Shown here: positions 1-7,142 of the stretch, piece after piece
Position numbering within the stretch: the stretch's first letter is position 1
Layout: the number at the start of each line of letters is the position of its first letter
Source of the DNA: Chloroflexota bacterium
GTDB lineage: Bacteria > Chloroflexota > Chloroflexia > Thermomicrobiales > UBA6265
Assembly (NCBI GenBank): GCA_023424355.1
Contig: JAFAEA010000184.1
Location: forward strand, 1 to 15,255
Length of the DNA: 15,255 nucleotides
Direction: 5' to 3'
The notes under the pieces: model-generated
Seen by the model: the letters and a program-made list of their open reading frames with translations, nothing else
Database searches by the model: none
What the model was told of the DNA's origin: nothing
Program-made: the position numbers and the translations under genes

Positions 1-765
1 TGGAATCCGGCTGCGTCCGAAGTTCCCTTAGCAGAGATCGAGGAAGCGGACATTGTCATCAACCTGGCCGGTGCCTCGATTGCGGGTGGCTGGTGGACCC
101 AGAACCGCAAAAAGCAAATCATGGAAAGTCGCGTGCAGTCCACGTCCACATTGGCGAACGCTATCGCTTCCGTAACGAAAAAGCCGTCTCTCTTTATCAG
201 TACATCGGCCGTCGGGTACTACGGCGATCGTCCGGGAGAAGTGTTGGACGAGTCGGCCGATCAAGGAGAAATGTTCCTCTCGGATGTCTGCGAGGCGTGG
301 GAACGCAGCGCGAACCCCGCCCTGGATGCCGGTGTGCGTGTGGTGCACCCACGGTTTGGCGTTGTCCTCAGTGGGAAAGGCGGAATGCTGCCGCTCATGA
401 GCCTCCCATTCAAGCTCTTGCTGGGCGGAAAAATTGGCGGCAATCAACACATGGCGTGGATCGATCTCAAGGATCTGGTGCGGATATTCGATCACATCAT
501 TGCCACGGAGAATCTGCACGGACCAGTCAATGCGGTGGCGCCGGAATCGCCCACCAATGCCGAGTTCACAAAGGCGATGTCTCAGGCAATCGGTCGACCC
601 GCTGTTATCCCGGTGCCGGCAAAAGTGGCTGGAGTAGTCGGCGGAGAATTAGCGCGAGAACTGTTGCTTCCGGATCAAAACGTGATCCCACGTGTGTTGC
701 AGGAATCAGGCTTTACATTTGAGTATCCGACTATTCAGTCCTCTCTCAACAACGCCTTGGGTTGA
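1..765 (+). CDS. TIGR01777-family NAD(P)-dependent epimerase, 5' end cut off
   Basis: The frame is open from base 1 to a TGA at 763-765 (254 residues), so the gene starts before the window. It looks like the SDR-type sugar epimerase family TIGR01777 (E. coli YfcH-like): it begins just before VINLAGASIAG, then a W..NRKKQI motif, then TSAVGYYGD, which carries the Tyr region of the SDR active site. Further on are AWIDLKDLV, GPVNAVAPE and a C-terminal RELLLPDQNVIPRVLQESGF, all typical of this family. The usual length is about 300 residues, so roughly 45-50 N-terminal residues, including the GxxGxxG nucleotide-binding loop, lie outside. The true substrate of the family is not established. It converges on gatA, with a hairpin between them. 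Family assignment is firm; the reaction is not. Confidence 0.9.
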   Translation, partial: WNPAASEVPLAEIEEADIVINLAGASIAGGWWTQNRKKQIMESRVQSTSTLANAIASVTKKPSLFISTSAVGYYGDRPGEVLDESADQGEMFLSDVCEAWERSANPALDAGVRVVHPRFGVVLSGKGGMLPLMSLPFKLLLGGKIGGNQHMAWIDLKDLVRIFDHIIATENLHGPVNAVAPESPTNAEFTKAMSQAIGRPAVIPVPAKVAGVVGGELARELLLPDQNVIPRVLQESGFTFEYPTIQSSLNNALG

Positions 766-778
766 ACGGTAACTCTGC

Positions 779-814
779 AAAAAGCACAAAGGACGCCACA
801 CTGACGTCCTTTGT
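779..814. terminator. Bidirectional intrinsic terminator between the epimerase gene and gatA
   Basis: A perfect 10-bp inverted repeat, ACAAAGGACG (786-795) and CGTCCTTTGT (805-814), encloses a 9-base loop. On the minus strand the stem is followed by GC and then five T residues (complement of AAAAA at 779-783), a reasonable intrinsic terminator for gatA. On the plus strand the stem itself ends in TTTGT but the following sequence is only moderately T-rich, so termination of the epimerase transcript is less certain. The site sits between two convergent stops, as expected. Confidence 0.75.
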
Positions 815-841
815 CTCGTCATCTGTTTTGAACTTCTGATT

Positions 842-2305
842 CTAGATATCAGCCAGCTTCTGGTACACACCGGCCGCCTGTTCATAGGCACGGGCGATAC
901 CGAGCAGCTTCGATTCATCGAACGGCTTGCCGAAGAGCTGCATACCAACCGGCAGATTCTCGCTGAATCCGGCCGGAATCGAGATTCCTGGGATACCTGC
1001 CATGTTCGCCGGAATGGTGAACACATCTGCAAGATACATGGCGTAAGGATCATCTACACGACTGCCGAGTCCGAACGCGACGGTTGGCGAGGTCGGTGCC
1101 ACAACCACATCCACTTCGGTGAAGGCGTTGTCGAAGTCCTGCTTGATGAGCGTGCGCACCTTCTGGGCCTTCACATAGTAGGCATCGTAGTAACCCGAGC
1201 TCAGCGCATACGTGCCGAGCATGATACGACGCTTCACCTCGGTACCGAATCCTTCGCCGCGGGTACGCATGTAGGTATCGATGAGGTCATCGCCTTCAAC
1301 GCGATTGCCGAAGCGAATACCATCGAACCGGGCGAGATTTGCGCTCGCCTCTGCTGGAGCGGTGATGTAGTAAGTGGCAAGTGCGTACTCGGTATGCGGC
1401 AGCGATACTTCCACCAACTCGGCGCCGAGCGCTTCCAGTTGCTTGAGCGCAGCCTTCATCGCTTCGTCAACGCCGGCTTCCATGCCATCGACGGTGTATT
1501 CCTTCGCAACTCCGATCTTGATTCCGGAGAGATCCTCTCGGAAGCCATCGGTGAAGCTCGGTACTTCCAGAGCGGCGGAGGTGCTATCCATCTTGTCCTG
1601 ACCCGCAATCGCCCGGAGCATCATCGCGGCATCTTCGACAGTGCGCGCGAATGGTCCGATTTGATCGAGCGAGCTGGCGAAGGGAAGAGCGCCAAAACGG
1701 CTGACTCGTCCGTAGGTCGGCTTGAGACCAACCACACCGCAGAATCCCGCAGGTTGGCGAATGGAGCCGCCGGTATCGGTTCCGAGAGCCATGGCGGATT
1801 CGCGGGCAGCCACGGATGCCGCCGAACCACCGCTGGATCCGCCAGCAACGCGGCTGGTATCCCAGGGATTGTTGGTGGGGCCAAACGCCGAGGTTTCGGT
1901 GGAGGAGCCCATCGCGAACTCATCGGTGTTGGTCTTGCCAAGGAACACCGCGCCCTGCTCACGGAGTCGGGCAACGACAGTGGCGTCGTACGGGCTCATG
2001 TAACCTTCCAGCATCTTGCTGGCAGCGGTTGTGGGCGCGTCGGTGGTGGCGAGAATGTCCTTAAGGGCAACCGGGATGCCGGTCATGTCTTCGACATCAC
2101 CGTTCTCGATGCGCACATCTGCGGCATTGGCCTGTCCCAAAGCAACATCCGTCATCACATGTAGATAGCTGTGGAGCTTCGGTTCTACCTGTTCGATTCG
2201 TTGCAGATATGACTGGGTGAGCTCAACAGAGGAAATCTCGCGATTATCCAGCGCCTTGCGGCTTTCAGTGGCCGTGAGCAGCGTCAGATCGGTAGGAAGG
2301 CTCAT
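842..2305 (-). CDS. gatA: Glutamyl/aspartyl-tRNA amidotransferase subunit A
   Basis: Amidase-signature subunit of GatCAB, which releases ammonia from glutamine so that GatB can convert Glu-tRNA(Gln) and/or Asp-tRNA(Asn) to the amidated forms. The Ser-cisSer-Lys triad is visible: Lys82 in ALKDI, Ser157 in GGSSGGS and nucleophile Ser181 in GTDTGGSIRQP. The spacing matches S. aureus GatA (Lys79, Ser154, Ser178). At 487 residues it is of normal length and complete. The ATG at 2303-2305 overlaps the gatC stop in an ATGA, and a strong AAGGAGG (complement of 2312-2318) lies 6 bases before it, inside the end of gatC. The stop is TAG, followed by an intrinsic terminator. No gatB is in the window. Confidence 0.97.
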   Translation of the reverse strand: MSLPTDLTLLTATESRKALDNREISSVELTQSYLQRIEQVEPKLHSYLHVMTDVALGQANAADVRIENGDVEDMTGIPVALKDILATTDAPTTAASKMLEGYMSPYDATVVARLREQGAVFLGKTNTDEFAMGSSTETSAFGPTNNPWDTSRVAGGSSGGSAASVAARESAMALGTDTGGSIRQPAGFCGVVGLKPTYGRVSRFGALPFASSLDQIGPFARTVEDAAMMLRAIAGQDKMDSTSAALEVPSFTDGFREDLSGIKIGVAKEYTVDGMEAGVDEAMKAALKQLEALGAELVEVSLPHTEYALATYYITAPAEASANLARFDGIRFGNRVEGDDLIDTYMRTRGEGFGTEVKRRIMLGTYALSSGYYDAYYVKAQKVRTLIKQDFDNAFTEVDVVVAPTSPTVAFGLGSRVDDPYAMYLADVFTIPANMAGIPGISIPAGFSENLPVGMQLFGKPFDESKLLGIARAYEQAAGVYQKLADI

Positions 2306-2610
2306 GCCGAGCCTCCTTCATCGCCACCCATCACTGCAGGCACGGCGAAGAAGCCGTTGCGAGAATCGCCGGCACTTTGCATGGCCACTTCCTGCGAGAA
2401 GCTTTCGCCGACTTCGTCTTCCCGCCAGACATTGGTCATGGCGCCTACCTGTGCAGTGGGCGAAATCGCATCAGTATCAAGTTCGTTCAACACTTCAATG
2501 TGACCGAGGATGGAGGAGAGCTTCTCCTGCATTTCGGTCAGCTCTGCTTCGTCCATTCCCAGACGAGCGAGCGACGCTACGTGGCGCACATCCTCAAGGG
2601 ACAAGCTCAT
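2302..2610 (-). CDS. gatC: Glutamyl/aspartyl-tRNA amidotransferase subunit C
   Basis: Small GatC subunit of 102 residues, which wraps around and stabilises the GatA-GatB interface. The pattern is typical of the family: an N-terminal LEDVRHVASLARLGM, a helix around SSILGHIEVLNELDTD, then a loop ending in REDEV and a C-terminal GFFAVPAVMG. Asp/Ala/Gly-rich residues at the very end are dispensable-looking. The start has GGAG (complement of 2616-2619) 5 bases upstream. Its stop overlaps the gatA ATG by 4 bases (ATGA), so the two are almost certainly translationally coupled. Upstream is an 84-base gap to nagA on the same strand, so gatCA may be read from its own promoter, from the murQ operon, or both. 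Confidence 0.95.
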   Translation of the reverse strand: MSLSLEDVRHVASLARLGMDEAELTEMQEKLSSILGHIEVLNELDTDAISPTAQVGAMTNVWREDEVGESFSQEVAMQSAGDSRNGFFAVPAVMGGDEGGSA

Positions 2611-2658
2611 GGCAACTCCAAGCTAAAAACACTGGCCGATATCACGATGGATACCGGA

Positions 2659-2678
2659 AGAATCACTCCGTGGATTCT
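2659..2678 (-). terminator. Weak hairpin in the nagA-gatC gap
   Basis: AGAATC (2659-2664) and GATTCT (2673-2678) form a 6-bp stem, extendable inward by AC/GT with one bulged base. It lies 16 bases past the nagA stop on the minus strand and is followed by only a short pyrimidine stretch (TTCTTCC). It could attenuate nagA transcription before gatC, but it lacks a proper T-tract, so the call is tentative. I see no clear promoter in the remainder of the gap (2611-2694). Confidence 0.3.
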
Positions 2679-2694
2679 ACCACCGCCCAATGGA

Positions 2695-3834
2695 TCACCG
2701 GGTTTGGGACCATTGGATTTTGCCGCCTACCATCACAGTCTCGGGTTGCAGATCGCGGTTCCAGGTGGCGATATCCGCACGTGCTCCCACAACCAGACGG
2801 CCGCGAGATGGATCATCGAGCAATCGGGCAGGAACGGTGGTCATCATGTGGATCGCTTCCGCAGGTGTGCATTCACTCCAATCAACCAGGTTTCTCAATG
2901 CCTGATCCATGGAGAGGATGCTTCCCGCGAGCGTGCCATCTGCAAGCCGTGCACTTTCCTCGGTCACGGTAACTTGCATGGTGCCGAGACCGTATGTGCC
3001 TGGACCGAGCCCGCAGGCGGCCATCATGTCCGACACAATGACGATGCCGTCGACTCCCTTGGTCTTGATCGCCAAACGCACCGTGGCCGGGTGGCTGTGG
3101 ACTCCATCCGGAATCAGACCCGCGGTGACGCGATCATCGACGAGCGTGGCGACCATCGCACCCGGGGCGCGATGATGAATGGATGTCATGGCATTGAACA
3201 GATGGGTAGCCTTGCGAGCGCCGGCATCGATTCCTGCCACGAACTCCTCATAGGTCGAGTTCGTATGACCCAGACTGACTAGAATGCCCTTCGCCACCAT
3301 TTCGCGAATACGGCGTATACCGTGCCCGCGCTCGGGAGAAAGAGTCACCAGTTTCACCGAATCCTGCTCAAGCCAACTTTGGAACAGTTCTTCACTGGCC
3401 GCCTCGATGAAATCCGGATTATGGGCGCCCTTTTTCTCCAATGTGATGAATGGACCTTCGAGGTGATATCCCAGCGGCACAGCACCCGCATCGGGGTTGT
3501 GCTTGCTCCACGCCTCAAAGACTGGCGGATATGTTTCCGCCGCTGATGTGACCACCGTCGGCAGCCATGCGGTCACTCCGGTTTCCAACTGCGATTTGGA
3601 AATGTGATCGATATCTGCCGGATCCGCAGTGACTTGCTTGCCCCAACCACCATTTACCTGCAGGTCAATCAGGCCGGGTGAGACCAGATCAGCATCTATA
3701 ACGGTTTCCGGAAGGTTGCCATCGGAAAGCAGCTGTCGCTGAATCGAGGTGATGACTCCGTTTTCGATCACAATGGTCGAATCTTCGGTGTGGGTTCCTA
3801 CAACGGCTTTGCCGCGATATGCGATCGATGTCAT
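2695..3834 (-). CDS. nagA: N-acetylglucosamine-6-phosphate deacetylase
   Basis: Cytoplasmic amidohydrolase that deacetylates GlcNAc-6-P to GlcN-6-P and acetate. Family motifs appear in order in the 379-residue protein: PGLIDLQVNGGWG (53-65), YHLEGPFI with metal-binding Glu126, SLGHTNS with His190, THLFNAM with His211, PDGVHSHP (243-249) and VSDM with the catalytic Asp269, then LAGSILSMDQALRNL. Spacing agrees with E. coli NagA (E131, H195, H216, D273). I chose the ATG at 3832-3834 because it forms an ATGA overlap with the kinase stop and has GGAAGGAG 8 bases before it; an upstream in-frame ATG at 3852 lies in the kinase's last codons and would add six residues. It is third in the murQ operon and takes the GlcNAc-6-P made by MurQ or by the kinase. 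Confidence 0.96.
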   Translation of the reverse strand: MTSIAYRGKAVVGTHTEDSTIVIENGVITSIQRQLLSDGNLPETVIDADLVSPGLIDLQVNGGWGKQVTADPADIDHISKSQLETGVTAWLPTVVTSAAETYPPVFEAWSKHNPDAGAVPLGYHLEGPFITLEKKGAHNPDFIEAASEELFQSWLEQDSVKLVTLSPERGHGIRRIREMVAKGILVSLGHTNSTYEEFVAGIDAGARKATHLFNAMTSIHHRAPGAMVATLVDDRVTAGLIPDGVHSHPATVRLAIKTKGVDGIVIVSDMMAACGLGPGTYGLGTMQVTVTEESARLADGTLAGSILSMDQALRNLVDWSECTPAEAIHMMTTVPARLLDDPSRGRLVVGARADIATWNRDLQPETVMVGGKIQWSQTR

Positions 3835-4751
3835 TGAGATTGCTCCTTCCATTGCCGGGCGATGTATTGCGCAGCCGTCAGCGCCGGATCAGTAACCATC
3901 GTCACTTGGCCAATCTCCCAGTTTTTGGAGAGATCTTCCAGTACATGATTTCGGAATGCTTCAACGTGTGTGAGCATACCGCCAACCATCGCCAGATCGA
4001 TTTTGTGATCAAGATTCAGATTGCGGGCAACAGCATCGGCATAGGTCGCCAGGTCCGACGCGACATTCTTTAGTATCTGTTGCGAAACCGCATCGCCCTT
4101 GGCTGCTTCGTCCCCCACAATTCGACTCAACCGCGCGATATCACCTTTGGTGGTCGCGGGATCGTAAATTTTCGTGATGATGGAGTAGGGGTCCTCTAGA
4201 TCAAAGTGATCCTTGAAGCGTGCGACCAGCGACGTTTCAGCACCGTAACCATCGATCATTGCGGAATACGCATGCAATCCCTGGCGGGCCACATCGTAGC
4301 CACTACCGTAATCGCCGAATACGTGACCCCAACCGCTTGCACGTTTGCGCTCGCCCGCGGCATTACGCCCGAAAGCGATGCTGCCAGTACCGCTCACCAT
4401 GGCGACTCCCACCCGATTCGGGAGAGCGCCGATGGCGAGCTCCGCATCGTTCGAGAGGGTGAGTTGCTCAGCCATGCCGTCCAGACCGGGTCGGAGCTTG
4501 ATGTGATCCTCCGGTCGATCAGAGCCCGAGAGCCCGCACCAGAGTCCAGTCAGCGGCAATTTGAGCTCGGCTGCGGAAGCGGTGGTTTCGATGAGTTCCC
4601 GCAAGACAGCGATGGCCTTGTCGTGACTAATGACGGCTGCGTTCGATGTGGTTGTCTCCCTGCGAGCAATCTCGTTGCCGTGTTCATCCACCAGCACCAT
4701 TGCTGTTTTTGTTCCGCCGCCATCGATGCCGGCGAAAAACGCGGTACTCAT
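3831..4751 (-). CDS. BadF/BadG/BcrA/BcrD-type amino-sugar kinase (GlcNAc or MurNAc kinase)
   Basis: ASKHA-fold kinase of 306 residues. The phosphate-1 loop is GIDGGGTKT (8-16), the likely catalytic Asp is D102 in SNDAELA, the phosphate-2 loop is SGTGSIAFG (120-128), and GWGHVFGDYGSGYD (140-153) is the conserved motif of the N-acetylhexosamine kinases in this family. It lies between murQ and nagA with ATGA overlaps on both sides. The family includes eukaryotic-type GlcNAc kinase and the clostridial MurK, which phosphorylates both MurNAc and GlcNAc at O-6. Because the next enzyme upstream, MurQ, needs MurNAc-6-P and no PTS or AnmK gene is visible, a MurK-like role is the simplest reading, but sequence alone does not settle MurNAc versus GlcNAc. 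A weak AAGGGA precedes the start, suggesting coupling to murQ. Confidence 0.88.
   Translation of the reverse strand: MSTAFFAGIDGGGTKTAMVLVDEHGNEIARRETTTSNAAVISHDKAIAVLRELIETTASAAELKLPLTGLWCGLSGSDRPEDHIKLRPGLDGMAEQLTLSNDAELAIGALPNRVGVAMVSGTGSIAFGRNAAGERKRASGWGHVFGDYGSGYDVARQGLHAYSAMIDGYGAETSLVARFKDHFDLEDPYSIITKIYDPATTKGDIARLSRIVGDEAAKGDAVSQQILKNVASDLATYADAVARNLNLDHKIDLAMVGGMLTHVEAFRNHVLEDLSKNWEIGQVTMVTDPALTAAQYIARQWKEQSQ
3843..3850 (-). promoter_or_regulatory. Ribosome binding site that fixes the nagA start
   Basis: GGAAGGAG on the minus strand, inside the 3' end of the kinase gene, ends 8 bases before the ATG at 3834. It covers the region where the longer alternative start (3852) would lie, and so favours the shorter protein. 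Confidence 0.75.
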
Positions 4752-5665
4752 GTGTTGTTCCCTTCGATCACGGTGCGAATTCGCCCTTGAGCGGCGTCGA
4801 TTTCCTCCCGCGATTCAGCTGCGCTGAAACCGGTGAGTGCGCTCACGATTGCCGCCTTCACATCGCCATCGGCCGCAGTAAGGGCCGCCTTCGCCTCATC
4901 GCTATCGAGACCAGTGGCTTCGGATACGATCCGCACGGAGCGTACTCGCAGCTTCTCGTTTGTCGGCTGCACATCCACCATCAGGTTTCCGTAGGTCTTG
5001 CCGAGCTTGATCATGGTGCCAGTGCTCAGCATGTTTAGCACCAACTTCTGGGCAGTGCCGGATTTCATGCGAGTCGATCCGGTTACGACTTCGGGGCCGG
5101 AGATGACTGCGATCGGAATATCGACTGCTGCGGAGAGTGCTGAATCTGCGGAGTTGCAGACTCCAACCGTGAGCGCGCCCATGCTCTTTGCATACTCAAT
5201 CGCACCGAGCACAAACGGTGTTCGACCGCTGGCAGCGATCCCGACTACGGAGTCCTTCTCGGTGATCTCGATATCGCGCAGCGCCTGGGCACCAGCTTCG
5301 GGAGAATCTTCGACGTGTTCAACCGCGTGACGAAGTGCGTGGTCGCCACCGGCAATCAATCCCACCACGAGCTCCGGCGGGGTGTTGAATGTTGGCGGGC
5401 ATTCCGAGGCATCCAGCACACCCAGCCGCCCCGAAGTTCCTGCTCCGATGTAGATCAGGCGACCACCTGATTGCATTCTGGCAACGATGCCATCAACCGC
5501 TTCCGTGATGTAACTGAGTTGCTCTGCAACCGCTGGAGCTACCCGAGCGTCTTCATTATTAATCACGCGGAGCATGTCCATGGTCGAGAGCACATCGATA
5601 TTCGCCGAGTTCGCGTTTCGTTGTTCGGTGGTGATGCGAGATAGGTCTGGTGGCTGGTTGTTCAT
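4748..5665 (-). CDS. murQ: N-acetylmuramic acid 6-phosphate etherase
   Basis: Cytoplasmic SIS-fold lyase that splits the lactyl ether of MurNAc-6-P, giving GlcNAc-6-P and D-lactate. Nearly every family motif is present: TTEQRNANSANID (12-24), GGRLIYIGAGTSGRLGVLDA (67-86), SECPPTF with catalytic Glu88, Glu119 in HVEDSPEAG (matching E. coli E83 and E114), VVGIAASGRTPFV and TRMKSGTAQK. The C-terminal helical domain ends in a UBA-like region (DSDEAKAAL..ADGDVKAAIV). At 305 residues it is full length. It is the first gene of a murQ-kinase-nagA operon and probably carries the promoter; AGGATGGGA lies just before its ATG. The neighbouring upstream gene is divergent. Confidence 0.97.
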   Translation of the reverse strand: MNNQPPDLSRITTEQRNANSANIDVLSTMDMLRVINNEDARVAPAVAEQLSYITEAVDGIVARMQSGGRLIYIGAGTSGRLGVLDASECPPTFNTPPELVVGLIAGGDHALRHAVEHVEDSPEAGAQALRDIEITEKDSVVGIAASGRTPFVLGAIEYAKSMGALTVGVCNSADSALSAAVDIPIAVISGPEVVTGSTRMKSGTAQKLVLNMLSTGTMIKLGKTYGNLMVDVQPTNEKLRVRSVRIVSEATGLDSDEAKAALTAADGDVKAAIVSALTGFSAAESREEIDAAQGRIRTVIEGNNT

Positions 5666-5686
5666 TTCCCATCCTGATGTGAGCGA

Positions 5687-5784
5687 GGAACAAGCGTTCC
5701 GTAGACGTATGAATCCTATTTTCGCACGGAAACAGAAGTGCTGTAGCGACTGAAGTGCGACTGTTTGCGTGGTAAGCTACAGCA
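5687..5784. promoter_or_regulatory. Divergent control region of murQ and the lipoprotein gene, with operator-like repeats
   Basis: The 163-base gap between the two divergent starts (5666-5828) must hold both promoters. It contains a 9-bp perfect inverted repeat, TGCTGTAGC (5739-5747) and GCTACAGCA (5776-5784), with a 28-base spacer. Inside it a direct repeat, GCGACTG at 5746-5752 and 5757-5763, is spaced 11 bases apart, about one helical turn. Closer to murQ is a small hairpin, GGAAC (5687-5691) and GTTCC (5696-5700), which would lie in the murQ leader. I cannot identify a convincing -35/-10 pair in either direction. The repeats suggest a binding site for a sugar-responsive regulator, but no regulator gene is in the window. 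Confidence 0.4.
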
Positions 5785-5828
5785 ACTTGTGGCGTTGAAA
5801 AGGCCGGAAAGGACTCCCTGTTTGCGAT

Positions 5829-7142
5829 ATGTTTGCAAGCGCTTCTAACTCTACCCGGATCGTGACCAAAAACATTCATCGCCTGACAGTCACACTGTTG
5901 GGTGTTTTGGTGATTCTTGTCGGTTGTGGATCGGGCACGGGTGGGGACGACGAAGGACATCAGTTCGCGAACGATCCTCGGCCAACAGCCAAATCCACCG
6001 AAGTGGTAGCCGCCTCTCCGGTCGCCACCAAATTTGTCGAAGCTCCAGTTCCCACGGAAAGCCCGGAAGATGTACTCAGCGTGCGCGGCGCCCCAAGATT
6101 CGTCTACCTGAGGACTGAAGGCGATTTGCAGGTGTACGACACCTCCGCACGAACCTTTACCAATGTCGAACTTCCAGACGAGATGACCTTGCTGGATCAC
6201 ACCAGCTCGCCAACCGGAGACCGCGTTGGTGTGCTTGGTGTGTTGAACGATGCGGTGGTGGTGCAATTCTTTGGTGCAGATGGTATCTCCCTCGGTGAGC
6301 CCACTCAATTGCCGAACGTTCGCGTACCGCAGGAGGCATCGCCAGTAGCGTCCCCGCAAGCCACTCCCGGCCGCATCGGCATTCCGCCATCATTCGCTAT
6401 CAGCTGGGTTCCCCAGGGGAATTCCGTGGTTGTTTCTGGACCAGGTGTGCTGCAACGCGTCTCCATGAGTGGCGTCATCATGCCGATCTCGCGTGCAGGT
6501 GTCACCGGATCTGTACTGGATGCTCTCTGGAGCCCGATGGACTCCCAACTCGCGATTCTCACGCAAATGTCCGATGGGCATCAGGGAGTGTTCGTGCTGG
6601 ATAGTGGCACGGCTGAAGCTCGCGAGCTTAAAGTGCTGCATCTTCAACCCGAACAGGGGCTGAGCAACCTTCAGTGGCTCCCGAACGGACTCGGCATGCT
6701 TGTTGTTGCGGGCAACAGCAGTGATGGGGAGGTGATGAACGGTCAGCTTTACGTCTACCGTTTCGACGAAGATGTGCCGAAGCTGATCGCTACGAGCGGT
6801 CAGGGTGGACCGGCAGGCACCATCAGCTTCGCCGCGGTTTCACCGGATGGACACTCGGTTGCCTATGCCGTGGCGGTGCGCGACGGGAATAATTGGCGGC
6901 TCCATTCGCTTTGGGTCAAGCCACTGAAAGGCGGTACAGCCGTCCAGATCCCGCTTGATAGCAATGCCTCGATCACGTTGTTGCAATGGTCGGCAGAGGG
7001 GCTGGTATGGCAGCAGGAAGACGGAACCGTGACGGTTGTCGATCAATCCCTGCAGCCGCGACCTCTCGGAGAAACACCACAGGCGACGCCTGCCGCATCG
7101 CCTGTGAGTTCACCAGTATCCGAAGCAACGCCAGTCGGCTAG
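5829..7142 (+). CDS. Secreted lipoprotein with beta-propeller-like repeats
   Basis: A 437-residue protein that I cannot assign to a named family. Residues 1-33 form a lipoprotein signal: a basic stretch (R10, K14, R18), a hydrophobic core VTLLGVLVIL and the lipobox LVGC with Cys33. A Thr/Ser/Pro-rich linker follows. The body has repeated WD40/TolB-like blades, seen as WSPMDSQLAIL, LQWLPNGLGMLVV, AAVSPDGHSVAYAV and LQWSAEGLVW. Low-complexity PVASPQATP sits mid-protein, and the C-terminus is a TPAASPVSSPVSEATP tail. It is probably anchored on the outer face of the membrane; ligand and partners are unknown. The ATG has GGAAAGGA about 15 bases upstream, far for a ribosome site, and no better in-frame start is evident. 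Its TAG stop shares the palindrome CTAG with the convergent dnaX stop. Confidence 0.85.
   Translation: MFASASNSTRIVTKNIHRLTVTLLGVLVILVGCGSGTGGDDEGHQFANDPRPTAKSTEVVAASPVATKFVEAPVPTESPEDVLSVRGAPRFVYLRTEGDLQVYDTSARTFTNVELPDEMTLLDHTSSPTGDRVGVLGVLNDAVVVQFFGADGISLGEPTQLPNVRVPQEASPVASPQATPGRIGIPPSFAISWVPQGNSVVVSGPGVLQRVSMSGVIMPISRAGVTGSVLDALWSPMDSQLAILTQMSDGHQGVFVLDSGTAEARELKVLHLQPEQGLSNLQWLPNGLGMLVVAGNSSDGEVMNGQLYVYRFDEDVPKLIATSGQGGPAGTISFAAVSPDGHSVAYAVAVRDGNNWRLHSLWVKPLKGGTAVQIPLDSNASITLLQWSAEGLVWQQEDGTVTVVDQSLQPRPLGETPQATPAASPVSSPVSEATPVG

Noticed and set aside
2377..3282. A 301-codon plus-strand open frame across gatC and nagA
   Set aside because: It runs antisense through two recognised genes, spans their intergenic gap and shows no family motif or ribosome site.
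5709..5753. A 14-codon plus-strand mini-ORF (MNPIFARKQK...) upstream of the lipoprotein gene
   Set aside because: It has no ribosome site and probably lies upstream of transcription; the length is within chance.
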